IMG/VR virus record: IMGVR_UViG_3300040807_003078
Span: 1 to 54,189 of that record
Source of the DNA: a virus
Length of the DNA: 54,189 nucleotides
Direction: 5' to 3' (one strand)
Part shown: positions 41,122 through 49,763 of the stretch, piece after piece
Layout of the letters: the number at the start of each line of letters is the position of its first letter
Numbering within the stretch: the stretch's first letter is position 1
Notes under the pieces: generated by a model
The model's input: the letters and a program-made list of their open reading frames with translations, nothing else
Databases searched by the model: none
What the model was told of the DNA's origin: nothing
Position numbers and translations under genes: made by a program

Positions 41122-42481
41122 GTCACAGGCAGACCACGCCAAGGAGAAACTGGCCGAGGTGTCACCGACGATGTGCCTGGCAAAATGGAACCAGACCTCA
41201 CTGCACCTGCCCACGGGACTGACGAACAGTTGCTACCATCCACCACTGCACGAGATAGACTACAACAAGTTGAAGGACAATCCCGCGGCACTGCACAACA
41301 CCGCGGAGAAACTCAAACAGAGGCAACAGATGCTGTCGGGCGAGCAACCCGCAGGCTGTAGTTACTGCTGGAACATAGAGAAGACGGGCGAGATGTCAGA
41401 CAGGCACTACCGTTCAGGAGAGCCATGGGCCATGCAGGACTTCGACGCGATCAGGAGGAATCCCATAGACGAGAACTGGACGCCCAGGTACGTGGAGGTC
41501 AACTTCAGCAACGCCTGTAACTTCAGGTGCAGTTACTGTTCTCCACAGTTCAGCACCACGTGGGCCAGGGAGACGGACCTCTATGGTGAGTACCCAACTA
41601 CGCCACCGCACAACGCACCCGAACACTTCCAGGGCCGTCGCAGACCCATACCAAACAGGGATCCAAATCCCTACGTGACTGCCTTCTGGAAGTGGTGGCC
41701 TACGCTGTACAAGAACTTGAAACACTTCAGGATGACCGGTGGTGAGCCCATGATGGACGTCAACACATACAAGGTGTTCCAGTACATAATTGACAACCCA
41801 AAACAGGACCTACACCTCAACGTCACAAGCAACATGTGTCCCGCGGACAAGAAGTTGAAGGAGAAGTACTTCAACATGGCCCAGACGATATGTATGCAGG
41901 AGAAGGTGGAACACATGATGCAGTTCGTGTCAGTTGACGCATTCGGAAATCGTGCGGAGTACATACGTGACGGATTGGATTTCGATTACATGATGGACAA
42001 CGTGGAGGAGTTCCTGGACAGGATACCCGGACGTAATTCGATCACATTCATATGCACATACAACAACCTCAGTATAACAAGCATGGACAAACTGTTGGAG
42101 AAGATATTGGAACTGCGTAAGAAGTACAGCAAGACATACCAGCGTGTGTGGTTCGACGTGCCACTGCTGAGACAACCCGCGTGGCAACAGATAACAATGC
42201 TACCAGAGGCATACCAGAGCATACACGAGGACAACATAGAATACATGAAACAGAATTCCGGCGAGTCAAACGGCTTACACATATTCAAGGACTTCGAGAT
42301 CCAAAAAATGCAACGCAATCTCGCATACTGGCGTGAAAACGCGGACGCAAGTACGCAAAACAAAAAAAACTTTTACGCTTTTTTTAACGAACACGATCGA
42401 AGACGGTTAACTAGTTTTTTAAACACTTTTCCTGAGATGGAAGAGTTCTGGGAGGAGTGTAAGAACGCATGGATGATTTAG
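41102..42481 (+). CDS. Radical SAM protein 1 with N-terminal twitch-like Cys cluster
   Basis: I choose GTG at 41102 (459 residues), which has AAAGGAG nine bases upstream; an ATG at 41036 would overlap the GT gene by 86 bases. The radical SAM iron-sulfur site is C139-NFR-C143-SY-C146 and the SAM-binding GGEP lies in RMTGGEPMM. Before the core is a second Cys set: C25, C44, then C86-SY-C89-W, which resembles a twitch/SPASM auxiliary cluster moved to the N-terminus. Such proteins start radical chemistry on a substrate by cleaving SAM. Twitch/SPASM enzymes often modify peptides. It is the first of five tandem genes. Confidence 0.85.
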   Translation: MNKSTYKSQADHAKEKLAEVSPTMCLAKWNQTSLHLPTGLTNSCYHPPLHEIDYNKLKDNPAALHNTAEKLKQRQQMLSGEQPAGCSYCWNIEKTGEMSDRHYRSGEPWAMQDFDAIRRNPIDENWTPRYVEVNFSNACNFRCSYCSPQFSTTWARETDLYGEYPTTPPHNAPEHFQGRRRPIPNRDPNPYVTAFWKWWPTLYKNLKHFRMTGGEPMMDVNTYKVFQYIIDNPKQDLHLNVTSNMCPADKKLKEKYFNMAQTICMQEKVEHMMQFVSVDAFGNRAEYIRDGLDFDYMMDNVEEFLDRIPGRNSITFICTYNNLSITSMDKLLEKILELRKKYSKTYQRVWFDVPLLRQPAWQQITMLPEAYQSIHEDNIEYMKQNSGESNGLHIFKDFEIQKMQRNLAYWRENADASTQNKKNFYAFFNEHDRRRLTSFLNTFPEMEEFWEECKNAWMI

Positions 42482-43812
42482 AATACAAGAAGCAAATACT
42501 AGACACCAAGTCAGCAAGTTTCTGCGGAGCGAAGTGGTACAACGCCACTATATGGTTGGGCAGTGGTATGACAACAAGTTGTCACCATCCACCACCACAC
42601 AAGATTGATCCAATAGCAGTACAACAAAATCCAAAGTTGTTACATAACACAGCAGAAAAGAAAGAACAACGTAGGCAGATGCAGAATGGAGAACGTCCTG
42701 CTGGTTGCGAATACTGTTGGAAGATAGAGGACATACACAGGGATAACATCAGTGACAGGGTGTACAAATCAAAAATATTCACAAACGAAGATCTAGAAAC
42801 TGCTTACAAGTTAGATCACACCCAAGATGTAAATTTGAAAACACTCGAAATAGCATTCGATAGGACTTGTAATTTTAAATGCACTTACTGTAATCCAGCA
42901 TTCAGTTCAACGTGGGCAAATGACATCAAACAGAAAGGTCCATACACAGGGATGACTACAGACGGCAGGAACCATTTCACACACGCACATGATTCAGCGG
43001 AACCATACAAGAAGGATGAGACCAATCCATACGTTGAAGCGTTCTACAAATGGTGGGAGAGTGATCTACACAAAAGCCTAGACGAATTACGTATCACAGG
43101 AGGAGAACCGATGATGTCACCTAACCTATGGAGATTGCTTGATTGGATAGAAACACAGGGTGATAAAATGAATCCCAACATGCGTATCGCTATCAATTCT
43201 AACTTAGGGGCAAAGCAGAGCATAATTGATAGATTCAAAGAGAAATTAAAGGGATTCAAGAACTTCCATTTGTATACGAGTTGTGAGGCCACGTTCGAGC
43301 AGGCAGGATACATCAGGGACGGGATGGATTTTGGCACTTGGCATTCTAACCTTTTACACATGATGGTGGATAAGGTGCCATCTGAGATACACAACATGGC
43401 AACAATCAATGCGTTATGTTTGGAGTCATTGCCTGAATTTTTAGAGAAGATGGTATGGTTCAAAAGTGCGAGTAAGGTGTATGGGCCAACGATCAATTAC
43501 ACTTTGAACATATTGAGATTTCCTAGTTTCCAATCACCGCTTGTTCTACCGGACGACCTGAGGAATAAATTTAAACTGGACTTGGTAAAGTTTTTAAATA
43601 ACAACGAAAAACATCTGGAACACATGGAAATTAATCAAACACAGAGGCTGATAGATTACTTGGACGTGGTCAAAACACCACACGCAGGTGCGGCCGCACA
43701 AGAACAATTACAGAAAGATTTCAAATTATTTTACAGTCAATACGACAAAAGATCTGGAAAGGACTTCGAAAAGACTTTCCCAATTATAGGAGAATGGTAT
43801 CGTGGCATATGA
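42469..43812 (+). CDS. Radical SAM protein 2 with N-terminal twitch-like Cys cluster
   Basis: The 447-residue protein is the closest relative of radical SAM 1: both have W-x(9)-G-x(4)-C-x-HPP, LHNTAEK, RxxM-x-GE-x-PAGC-x-YCW and later GGEPMM. The catalytic cluster is C134-NFK-C138-TY-C141 and the twitch-like Cys are C19, C38, C80 and C83. The two share enough to be recent duplicates, though gene 2 uses more A/T-ending codons. Overlap with gene 1 is 13 bases and with gene 3 is 11. Confidence 0.87.
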   Translation: MDDLEYKKQILDTKSASFCGAKWYNATIWLGSGMTTSCHHPPPHKIDPIAVQQNPKLLHNTAEKKEQRRQMQNGERPAGCEYCWKIEDIHRDNISDRVYKSKIFTNEDLETAYKLDHTQDVNLKTLEIAFDRTCNFKCTYCNPAFSSTWANDIKQKGPYTGMTTDGRNHFTHAHDSAEPYKKDETNPYVEAFYKWWESDLHKSLDELRITGGEPMMSPNLWRLLDWIETQGDKMNPNMRIAINSNLGAKQSIIDRFKEKLKGFKNFHLYTSCEATFEQAGYIRDGMDFGTWHSNLLHMMVDKVPSEIHNMATINALCLESLPEFLEKMVWFKSASKVYGPTINYTLNILRFPSFQSPLVLPDDLRNKFKLDLVKFLNNNEKHLEHMEINQTQRLIDYLDVVKTPHAGAAAQEQLQKDFKLFYSQYDKRSGKDFEKTFPIIGEWYRGI

Positions 43813-45094
43813 GTATGGGGCGAAGGAGCCTGAAAAATTAAAAATTAAAGACATGACTCCTAGGGAGAAGGAGTTATTAATCGAAAGTGATACATTCTGT
43901 ATACTTCCTTGGATGCATCTTCACGCATATCCAGACGGCAGGGCATATCCTTGTTGTTTTGCTTTTGATCCGTTCCCTGTAGGTAACTTGAATGAGAACA
44001 GCATGGAAGAGGTATTCAATGGCGAAAAAATGAAACAGATGAGAACACGTATGTTGAATAATGAAAAATCACGAGAGTGTTTGAAGTGTTATGATCAAGA
44101 GAAGTCTGGGTTCTTTTCATTGCGTCTAAGTTCGAACAAACATTTCGGACACAACATTCCATTAGTCCATAACACATTACCCGACGGTAAAGCAGACTTC
44201 GTAATGAAATATTGGGATATACGATTCTCAAATCTGTGTAACATGGCTTGTAGGAGTTGTGGAACTTGGTTTAGTTCAAACTGGTACGAGGACCATAAGA
44301 AGTTGACAGGAAGTCCACCGCCACACGCTAAGGTTATGAAAGTCGGAAGAAGCACAGATGACCTTTGGGAGCAGATGTTGGCACAGTTTGACCATACTGA
44401 ACAATTCTATTTCGCAGGTGGTGAACCAATAATAATGGAAGAACATTACAGAATACTAAAAGAACTAGACAAGAGGAAAATGTATCATGTAAGGCTTATA
44501 TACAACACCAATTTCAGCAGGACAAAATTCAAAGACATTGACGTGTTCGAATTATGGAACAAGTTTGACTCGGTCTCCGTTGGAGCAAGTCTAGATGCCG
44601 AAGGTCCTAGGGCAGAACTTATGCGTAAAGGTACTGTGTGGGAAGAGACTATCGCCAACAGGAAAAGAATGATGGAAGTGTGTCCACAGGTTGATTTCTA
44701 TATAAGTGCAACGGTTGGTTTGATAAACAGCCTACACGTCACAGATTTCCATCAGAGTTGGGTAGAACAGGGTTTGATCAAACCGCAAGATTTCAATTTC
44801 AATCTACTGCAACATCCAATATGGCAAAGGATGGACATACTACCACCGGAATTTAAAGATCAGGTCAAGGAAAAATACCACTCCCACATCTCATGGTTAC
44901 AGGGACAGGATTCTCTTACAAGGGCAACAAAAGGATTTCAGTCTGCTCTAGATTGGATGTATTCAACTGACAATCAGAAACACCTTGATCTTTTCTTTGC
45001 GAACACTAGGAAATACGATCAAATAAGGAACGAAAACAGCCTTGAAATATTCCCAGAATGGAAAGAATTATTTGAGAAGTATGAAAAGAATTAA
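43802..45094 (+). CDS. Radical SAM protein 3 with N-terminal twitch/SPASM-like domain
   Basis: The start is GTG at 43802 with AGGAG ten bases upstream. The 430-residue protein has the clearest permuted SPASM pattern: C33-xLPW, DGxAYPCC (C51, C52), GNLNENSMEEVFNGEKMKQM and C93-LK-C96 ahead of the radical SAM core C146-NMA-C150-RS-C153, with GGEPII later. In classical SPASM enzymes this Cys-rich module follows the core. The substrate is unknown. It belongs to a different branch from genes 1 and 2. Confidence 0.87.
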   Translation: MAYEYGAKEPEKLKIKDMTPREKELLIESDTFCILPWMHLHAYPDGRAYPCCFAFDPFPVGNLNENSMEEVFNGEKMKQMRTRMLNNEKSRECLKCYDQEKSGFFSLRLSSNKHFGHNIPLVHNTLPDGKADFVMKYWDIRFSNLCNMACRSCGTWFSSNWYEDHKKLTGSPPPHAKVMKVGRSTDDLWEQMLAQFDHTEQFYFAGGEPIIMEEHYRILKELDKRKMYHVRLIYNTNFSRTKFKDIDVFELWNKFDSVSVGASLDAEGPRAELMRKGTVWEETIANRKRMMEVCPQVDFYISATVGLINSLHVTDFHQSWVEQGLIKPQDFNFNLLQHPIWQRMDILPPEFKDQVKEKYHSHISWLQGQDSLTRATKGFQSALDWMYSTDNQKHLDLFFANTRKYDQIRNENSLEIFPEWKELFEKYEKN

Positions 45095-46364
45095 ACCAAG
45101 TGATGGCAATAAAACTTTCTGTATGGCCCCATGGACACACACGTATCTTTCGCCACAGACAGAGAGAAGGATGTGTTGTGCTTCAAGGGAACCAGCACAG
45201 AGTTTCAAGCAATACATAGATACAGGTAACAACGCCAAAGAGTACAAACCACTGACCCTCAAAGAGCATTGGAACTCAGAACATATGCGGTCTGTACGTT
45301 TGCGTATGTTGGCAGGAGAAGAACTGTCTGAATGTGAGGTGTGTGATCATAAACTTCTCAACACCGACGTGTACAGGTCATACTGGAATAGGCTTTTCAG
45401 CGACAGGATCGATCAAGCATATGAAAAGACCGACGACACGGGTGCCACAACTATGCCTGTTATAAGTTTTGATTACAGGTTCAATAATTTGTGTAACTTC
45501 AAATGTAGGATGTGTGGAAATATGTTGAGTTCAAGTTGGGAGGCGGAGTCTCGAAAGCAAAAGACCTGGAACAAGGAATCTTCGCCTTGGATGGCATCAC
45601 CCCTGCGAGAACAGATATCAGTATTCCAGGACACACAGGTGGTGGAGGAATTCAAGGAAGCGGTCGAGACCAAAACAATCAAGGAAATATATTGGTGTGG
45701 GGGAGAACCACTCATGTGGGATATCCATTGGACTGCGATGCAGAGGATAATAGATCTTGGATTCGCTAATCAAGTCTGTGTGAGGTACAACACAAATCTA
45801 AGCAGGACTTCGTTCAAAGGTGTAAACTTGTTTGACCTACTGCCTCAGTTCCAGGATTGGCAGATATGTTCGTCGTTGGATGGTACCGGTGAGGTGGGAG
45901 AATACATACGTGATGGTTTGAACTATGATTCTTGGTTGGATAATTTCAAACAGGGCATGGCAGTTGCGAAGACCCCTAGGGAAATGAGACTTGATTACAC
46001 TATAACGATGCCAGGATTGTTGGAACTGAAAAATATGTTTGACCTCAGCCGTGAGTTAGATACAGAGATATTGACAAAAGTCATGTTCACTTTCAGTAAT
46101 GATGAGATTTTGAGTCCATTGGCATTGCCTAAAGATTTGTTACACACTATAATTGACGAAGCACTGGCATATATGGAACCTATTGCCACGAGAAAACAGA
46201 GGGCATTGATAGATGTTTTGAAAAACCTCAAAAACAGAGAAACGTTTACTCCTACCAAAAGGGGCAAAGAGAGGCAAGAGAGTATTGACAAGATCAGGAG
46301 ACAGGACATCACAAAAATATTAAGCAGAGACGAAAGGGTGTTGGAATGGTGGACAAGTATATAA
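45081..46364 (+). CDS. Radical SAM protein 4 with N-terminal twitch-like Cys cluster
   Basis: ATG 45081 gives 427 residues; a TTG 39 bases upstream is also open but lies deep in gene 3. The core is C138-NFK-C142-RM-C145, with YWCGGEPLM further on. Twitch-like Cys are C14 (in FCMAPWTHTYLSP), C32-C33 and C85-EV-C88. The sequence is closest to genes 3 and 5 in its PW-x-H motif. Its catalytic-domain sequence differs from the others, which suggests different substrates or steps. The gene overlaps gene 3 by 14 and gene 5 by 19 bases. Confidence 0.86.
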   Translation: MKRIKPSDGNKTFCMAPWTHTYLSPQTERRMCCASREPAQSFKQYIDTGNNAKEYKPLTLKEHWNSEHMRSVRLRMLAGEELSECEVCDHKLLNTDVYRSYWNRLFSDRIDQAYEKTDDTGATTMPVISFDYRFNNLCNFKCRMCGNMLSSSWEAESRKQKTWNKESSPWMASPLREQISVFQDTQVVEEFKEAVETKTIKEIYWCGGEPLMWDIHWTAMQRIIDLGFANQVCVRYNTNLSRTSFKGVNLFDLLPQFQDWQICSSLDGTGEVGEYIRDGLNYDSWLDNFKQGMAVAKTPREMRLDYTITMPGLLELKNMFDLSRELDTEILTKVMFTFSNDEILSPLALPKDLLHTIIDEALAYMEPIATRKQRALIDVLKNLKNRETFTPTKRGKERQESIDKIRRQDITKILSRDERVLEWWTSI

Positions 46365-47527
46365 AAACAAATGTCTGTCCGCTTCCGTGGACGCACCTCG
46401 AAGTTGATGTCAACGGCGGAGCATCTCCGTGTTGTCTGTACAAAGGCAGTGTGCCAAACGTGAAAGTCTACGAGCAGAGCCTCAAGTCAATACAAGACAC
46501 CGAATACATGAGCAACCTACGAGAAGAGTTCCGTAATGGAGAACGTCCTGCGGGTTGTCAGAGTTGTTGGCAGGAGGAAGACGCAGGTAAAACAAGTAAG
46601 AGACAGAATTCAATATACAAGATGAAGACGAGTCTAACGGACTGGACACCCGATAGCGAGCCAACGCTGAAGTTCATTGACTTTAAGTTAGGCAACGTGT
46701 GTAACCTCAAGTGTAGGATATGTGGTTCCTGGAGTTCTTCGAAATGGGCACAGGAAGAGATAGACTACGAGACGGCCAAAGGCGGAGACAATCCTCTGGC
46801 CAGGAAACAATTACGTGAGGGTGGATGGCCGAAACGTAACCCGCAGTTCTTCGAGGACCTCAAGGAAGATCTCAAACACGTGGAGTACTTTGAGTTCACT
46901 GGCGGAGAGCCGTTCATGATCAAGGATCATTTCAAGATCTTGATGCACTGTGTTGAAAAAGGGTACGCGAAGAACATAGACATACACTACAACACAAACG
47001 GCACACAACTTCCGCCACAGGAGATATTTGACCTATGGGCCTACTTCAAACACGTTGAGATTGCCTTCAGTATTGATGACATAGGTGAGGCGTTTGAATA
47101 TCAGAGACATCCTGCGAACTGGAGAGAAGTCAGTGCTAATCTCGTCAAGTTCAAAGAAAGACAGACTTCTAACATGGACTTCCAGATATGTTCCACGGTT
47201 TCGATATTTAATGTCTTCAACTGGGCAAAGATGGCCCTATGGGTGGCACAGTTCCAGCCAAAATTCTTCTACGTCAACACCTGCTTTGATCCGGATGTTT
47301 TCAACATACAGACACTGCCGAAACAGGTAAAGGACATAGTCACGGACAGATATCATATGTTGACTGACTATCAACCCAGCATAAGGTTCATGAATGCCGC
47401 GGATCGGGACACACCAGAAATGCGAGAACAACGTAAAGCAAGGATTTTACAAACTGACAAGTATAGGAAAGAAAATTTTGGGGAAGTTTTTCCACTTCTA
47501 AATAAGGTATTACAGATATATGACTAA
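46346..47527 (+). CDS. Radical SAM protein 5 with N-terminal twitch-like Cys cluster
   Basis: The 393-residue protein is the shortest of the set. C11-PLPW, then ASPCC (C29, C30) and C71-QS-C74-W form the N-terminal cluster. The catalytic site is C119-NLK-C123-RI-C126, followed by FEFTGGEPFM. It keeps the NGERPAGC-x-x-CW motif of gene 2 and the PWTHL motif of gene 4, so it links both branches. It overlaps the SGNH-like gene by 8 bases. Confidence 0.87.
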   Translation: MVDKYIKTNVCPLPWTHLEVDVNGGASPCCLYKGSVPNVKVYEQSLKSIQDTEYMSNLREEFRNGERPAGCQSCWQEEDAGKTSKRQNSIYKMKTSLTDWTPDSEPTLKFIDFKLGNVCNLKCRICGSWSSSKWAQEEIDYETAKGGDNPLARKQLREGGWPKRNPQFFEDLKEDLKHVEYFEFTGGEPFMIKDHFKILMHCVEKGYAKNIDIHYNTNGTQLPPQEIFDLWAYFKHVEIAFSIDDIGEAFEYQRHPANWREVSANLVKFKERQTSNMDFQICSTVSIFNVFNWAKMALWVAQFQPKFFYVNTCFDPDVFNIQTLPKQVKDIVTDRYHMLTDYQPSIRFMNAADRDTPEMREQRKARILQTDKYRKENFGEVFPLLNKVLQIYD

Positions 47528-48314
47528 GAAAATTATAGCAGGTGGATGCAGTTTTACACTGGGCAATGAATTGTCAGATGACGTGGACGGCAAGACGCCA
47601 TCCAAGCAAACTTGGTCGTATAGGTTAAGTGAACACTCAGGCAGTGAATACGTGTGCAGAGCGTTCGGAGGACACGGCAATCAAGCAGTAGCAAGAAGAG
47701 TCTTCAACGCAGTGGCAAACACAGATGATATCAAGGGCGTGGTGATCATGTGGACTTTCCTTTCTCGATATGATTGGGCAATGCCTAGACACGTAAACCT
47801 CGAAGACACAAGGTGGGCATCGATTTCCCCATGGGACACAGAAAACGGAGACAAGGAAGCATACAAGGTGATGGAAGAATCAAAAGAACAGCAGGAACAG
47901 TGGCGTATCAGACAGCAATTCCTAAGTGAGACAGGTGTGCGTGATTTCGCTGAAAGCATCTACAAATATGGTGCCAACCAGTACCACGAAACTTATCTCA
48001 GTTGGAAGAGCATTATTTGGTTACAGAACATTTTAGAGAAGAAAAAAATACCATTCATGTTCACCCTAGCAGACAACAGTCTTTTTTACCAAGAGTTCGA
48101 TCAACATAAGGATCAAGATTCATTCATGAATGCTCTACATTCCGAGATAGATCTTTCCAAATGGTTTTTCTTTGGTGAGCGTTGCATGGGGTTCAATCAG
48201 TGGGCAATGATGGAAGATTATCCACGTGGCACCACACACCCACTTGACGAGGCACACCAAGATGCTGTAAAATTAATGTTACCAACTTTTAACAAACTAA
48301 TAGGAGGCGAATAA
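47520..48314 (+). CDS. SGNH/GDSL-like hydrolase or acyltransferase
   Basis: The 264-residue protein shows SGNH blocks: block I GGCSFT with Ser11, block III GGHGN (50-54) and a C-terminal HPLDEAH with Asp243 and His246 as candidate catalytic dyad. SGNH proteins cleave or add O-acyl groups on sugars and other esters. Located between radical SAM genes and sugar-modifying genes, an acyl decoration or trimming role is plausible. The block II Gly is not identified, so the fold call is moderate. Its stop overlaps the next ATG (TAATG). Confidence 0.65.
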   Translation: MTKKIIAGGCSFTLGNELSDDVDGKTPSKQTWSYRLSEHSGSEYVCRAFGGHGNQAVARRVFNAVANTDDIKGVVIMWTFLSRYDWAMPRHVNLEDTRWASISPWDTENGDKEAYKVMEESKEQQEQWRIRQQFLSETGVRDFAESIYKYGANQYHETYLSWKSIIWLQNILEKKKIPFMFTLADNSLFYQEFDQHKDQDSFMNALHSEIDLSKWFFFGERCMGFNQWAMMEDYPRGTTHPLDEAHQDAVKLMLPTFNKLIGGE

Positions 48315-48418
48315 TGTTCAATTGGATAAAGAATTTGATCAATAAAATTAAGTTAGAGATCAAGTATAGGAAGAGACTAAAAGAGTTGAAAAAGAAAGAC
48401 CCATTCATATACAAATAA
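48314..48418 (+). CDS. Conserved tiny basic phage protein (34 aa)
   Basis: A 34-codon frame starts at the ATG of TAATG and stops three bases before the GNAT-like gene. The product MFNWIKNLINKIKLEIKYRK continues with RLKELKKKDPFIYK. It is an amphipathic basic helix ending in DPFIYK, a form I recall as conserved in T4-like marine phages. AGGAGG (48302-48307) lies before its start. It may bind membrane, RNA or another protein; function is unknown. It could also be a peptide substrate for the radical SAM enzymes nearby, which is speculation. Confidence 0.75.
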   Translation: MFNWIKNLINKIKLEIKYRKRLKELKKKDPFIYK

Positions 48419-48421
48419 AAA

Positions 48422-49000
48422 ATGGAAAAAATTACACAGAAGATACAAAAGGCACTCGAAAAGGAACCCAAGTTTGAACTGATCGAAATGCCATACATCG
48501 ATGTAACGGAGGATCCTGTACGACCGGAATTGGATCTTGCCTTCAGACAAGCATATGGTAGGAAGATATACGGTTTGAAAGATGATCAGGGCGACATAGC
48601 CGCCATCATGTGTTTCGCATTCACACACGAGGTACCAAAGACAGTAGAAGAAATGGATGTGTTGAGCAAAGACGCCGCCATGCAGGCCATACACAGGGCA
48701 GGTGTGCAGGGCAACATAGCGATTGCCTACACAGTTTGGGCCAAGAAGAAAGGTGGTGGCAGACACATGGTCAACGAAGTGTACAAGATGATCAAAAGTT
48801 CTAATCACCTGAACAGGCTTGTAACATTAAGTCCGTTGACAGACATGGCCAGGAACTTCCATTTGAAAAATGGAGCAAAAGAACTGCAAGTCAACGACAC
48901 CACGCAGAACTTTGAGTATGACATAGAGTTGAGCGAATGGGAGAAGTTAGCAGAGAAGGTTAAGGCAAAATGGAGGAACACCACCTGGAGCATTAAATGA
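48422..49000 (+). CDS. GNAT-like acyltransferase family protein 2
   Basis: The 192-residue protein has a GNAT-like arrangement: DIAAIMCFAFTHEVP as a beta strand pair, AIAYTVWAKKKGGGRHMVNE with a GGG-R-H loop in the place of the acetyl-CoA loop, and LVTLSPLTDMARNFHLKNGA, where ARNFHxKNGAxE is the usual last helix-strand. It probably uses acetyl-CoA or another acyl donor. Target unknown. The stop overlaps the next start (ATGA). Confidence 0.6.
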   Translation: MEKITQKIQKALEKEPKFELIEMPYIDVTEDPVRPELDLAFRQAYGRKIYGLKDDQGDIAAIMCFAFTHEVPKTVEEMDVLSKDAAMQAIHRAGVQGNIAIAYTVWAKKKGGGRHMVNEVYKMIKSSNHLNRLVTLSPLTDMARNFHLKNGAKELQVNDTTQNFEYDIELSEWEKLAEKVKAKWRNTTWSIK

Positions 49001-49332
49001 GTTGCCTAGGATTATTTTTAGCAGTGTCTATGCACGTGGGCCTCGAAGCCAACTACAACAACATACATCCACACGCTAGGTGTACAGTTGACGACAAGAT
49101 AGCAGGAGTTTTCTACAATTCTGAGGACAGGGTCAGCACGTACATTGGTAGGGAGTTTGAATTAGATGAATACTGGAAAATCGAACTAGGGCTTGTCACT
49201 GGTTACAAATCCAGAGACGTACTACCCATGGTGAGATACAAGGCAGGAGGATTGTTCGTTTCCCCAGCATACGAGAAGCACAACGGCGAAGAGAACTACG
49301 GCGTCGTGATAGGTTGGGAGGTTGGCAAGTGA
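48997..49332 (+). CDS. Small protein, possible exported beta-rich protein
   Basis: The 111-residue protein begins MSCLGLFLAVSMHVGLEANY. The first 15 residues are hydrophobic and could be a short signal peptide, and Cys3 is too early for a normal lipobox. The remainder alternates polar and hydrophobic residues with many aromatic residues (STYIGREFELDEYWKIELGL, YGVVIGWEVG), a pattern seen in small beta-barrel proteins. Similar short proteins are common in T4-like marine phages. Function unknown. It is coupled to the neighbours by ATGA and GTGA overlaps. Confidence 0.55.
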   Translation: MSCLGLFLAVSMHVGLEANYNNIHPHARCTVDDKIAGVFYNSEDRVSTYIGREFELDEYWKIELGLVTGYKSRDVLPMVRYKAGGLFVSPAYEKHNGEENYGVVIGWEVGK

Positions 49333-49763
49333 AGATATTGATTATGGGTTTGCCAGGTTCAGGCAAGACAACTCTAGCAAAACATCTTGTACCGATGTTG
49401 AATGCTGTTTGGCTGAATGCTGACGCAGTGAGGAAACAAGCAGACGATTGGGATTTCTCAGAAGAGGGAAGGACCAGACAAGCAAATAGAATGAAAACAC
49501 TGGCACAAGAAACAGTAGCCAGAAACAGGGTAGTAGTGGCTGATTTCATATGTCCAACAGAAAGCACTAGGCAGGACTTTGACGCAGACTACACAATATG
49601 GATGGACACAATAAAGGAAGGCAGATTCGAGGACACAAATAAGATGTTTGAATCACCAACAGCATATGATTTCAAAGTCACGCACATAGAGGCGAATATG
49701 TGGGCGTACCTTATAAAACAAGACATAATAGACAAACACGGAAACCTAGGACCACACAGATGA
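49329..49763 (+). CDS. Adenylylsulfate-kinase-like P-loop kinase
   Basis: I place the start at GTG 49329 (GTGA overlap; GGGAGG upstream), giving 144 residues. KILIMGLPGSGKTT carries the Walker A motif at 7-14, WLNADAVR takes the place of the DGDxxR substrate motif of APS kinases, and ADFICPTESTR resembles the APS kinase lid region (ICPxxxxR). APS kinase makes PAPS, the sulfate donor. Many phage members of the family act on other substrates. The enzyme may supply an activated group to the island's pathway. It overlaps the carbamoyltransferase by ATGA. Confidence 0.7.
   Translation: MKILIMGLPGSGKTTLAKHLVPMLNAVWLNADAVRKQADDWDFSEEGRTRQANRMKTLAQETVARNRVVVADFICPTESTRQDFDADYTIWMDTIKEGRFEDTNKMFESPTAYDFKVTHIEANMWAYLIKQDIIDKHGNLGPHR

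Noticed and set aside
42355-42425. A8, T7 and T6 runs near the end of radical SAM gene 1 as a frameshift site
   Set aside because: The reading frame continues to a normal stop that overlaps the next start, and no alternative frame gives a meaningful extension.
49700-49759. Upstream start for the carbamoyltransferase
   Set aside because: The added 20 residues are basic and out of family; MRILGIN is the conserved family start and overlaps the upstream stop by ATGA.
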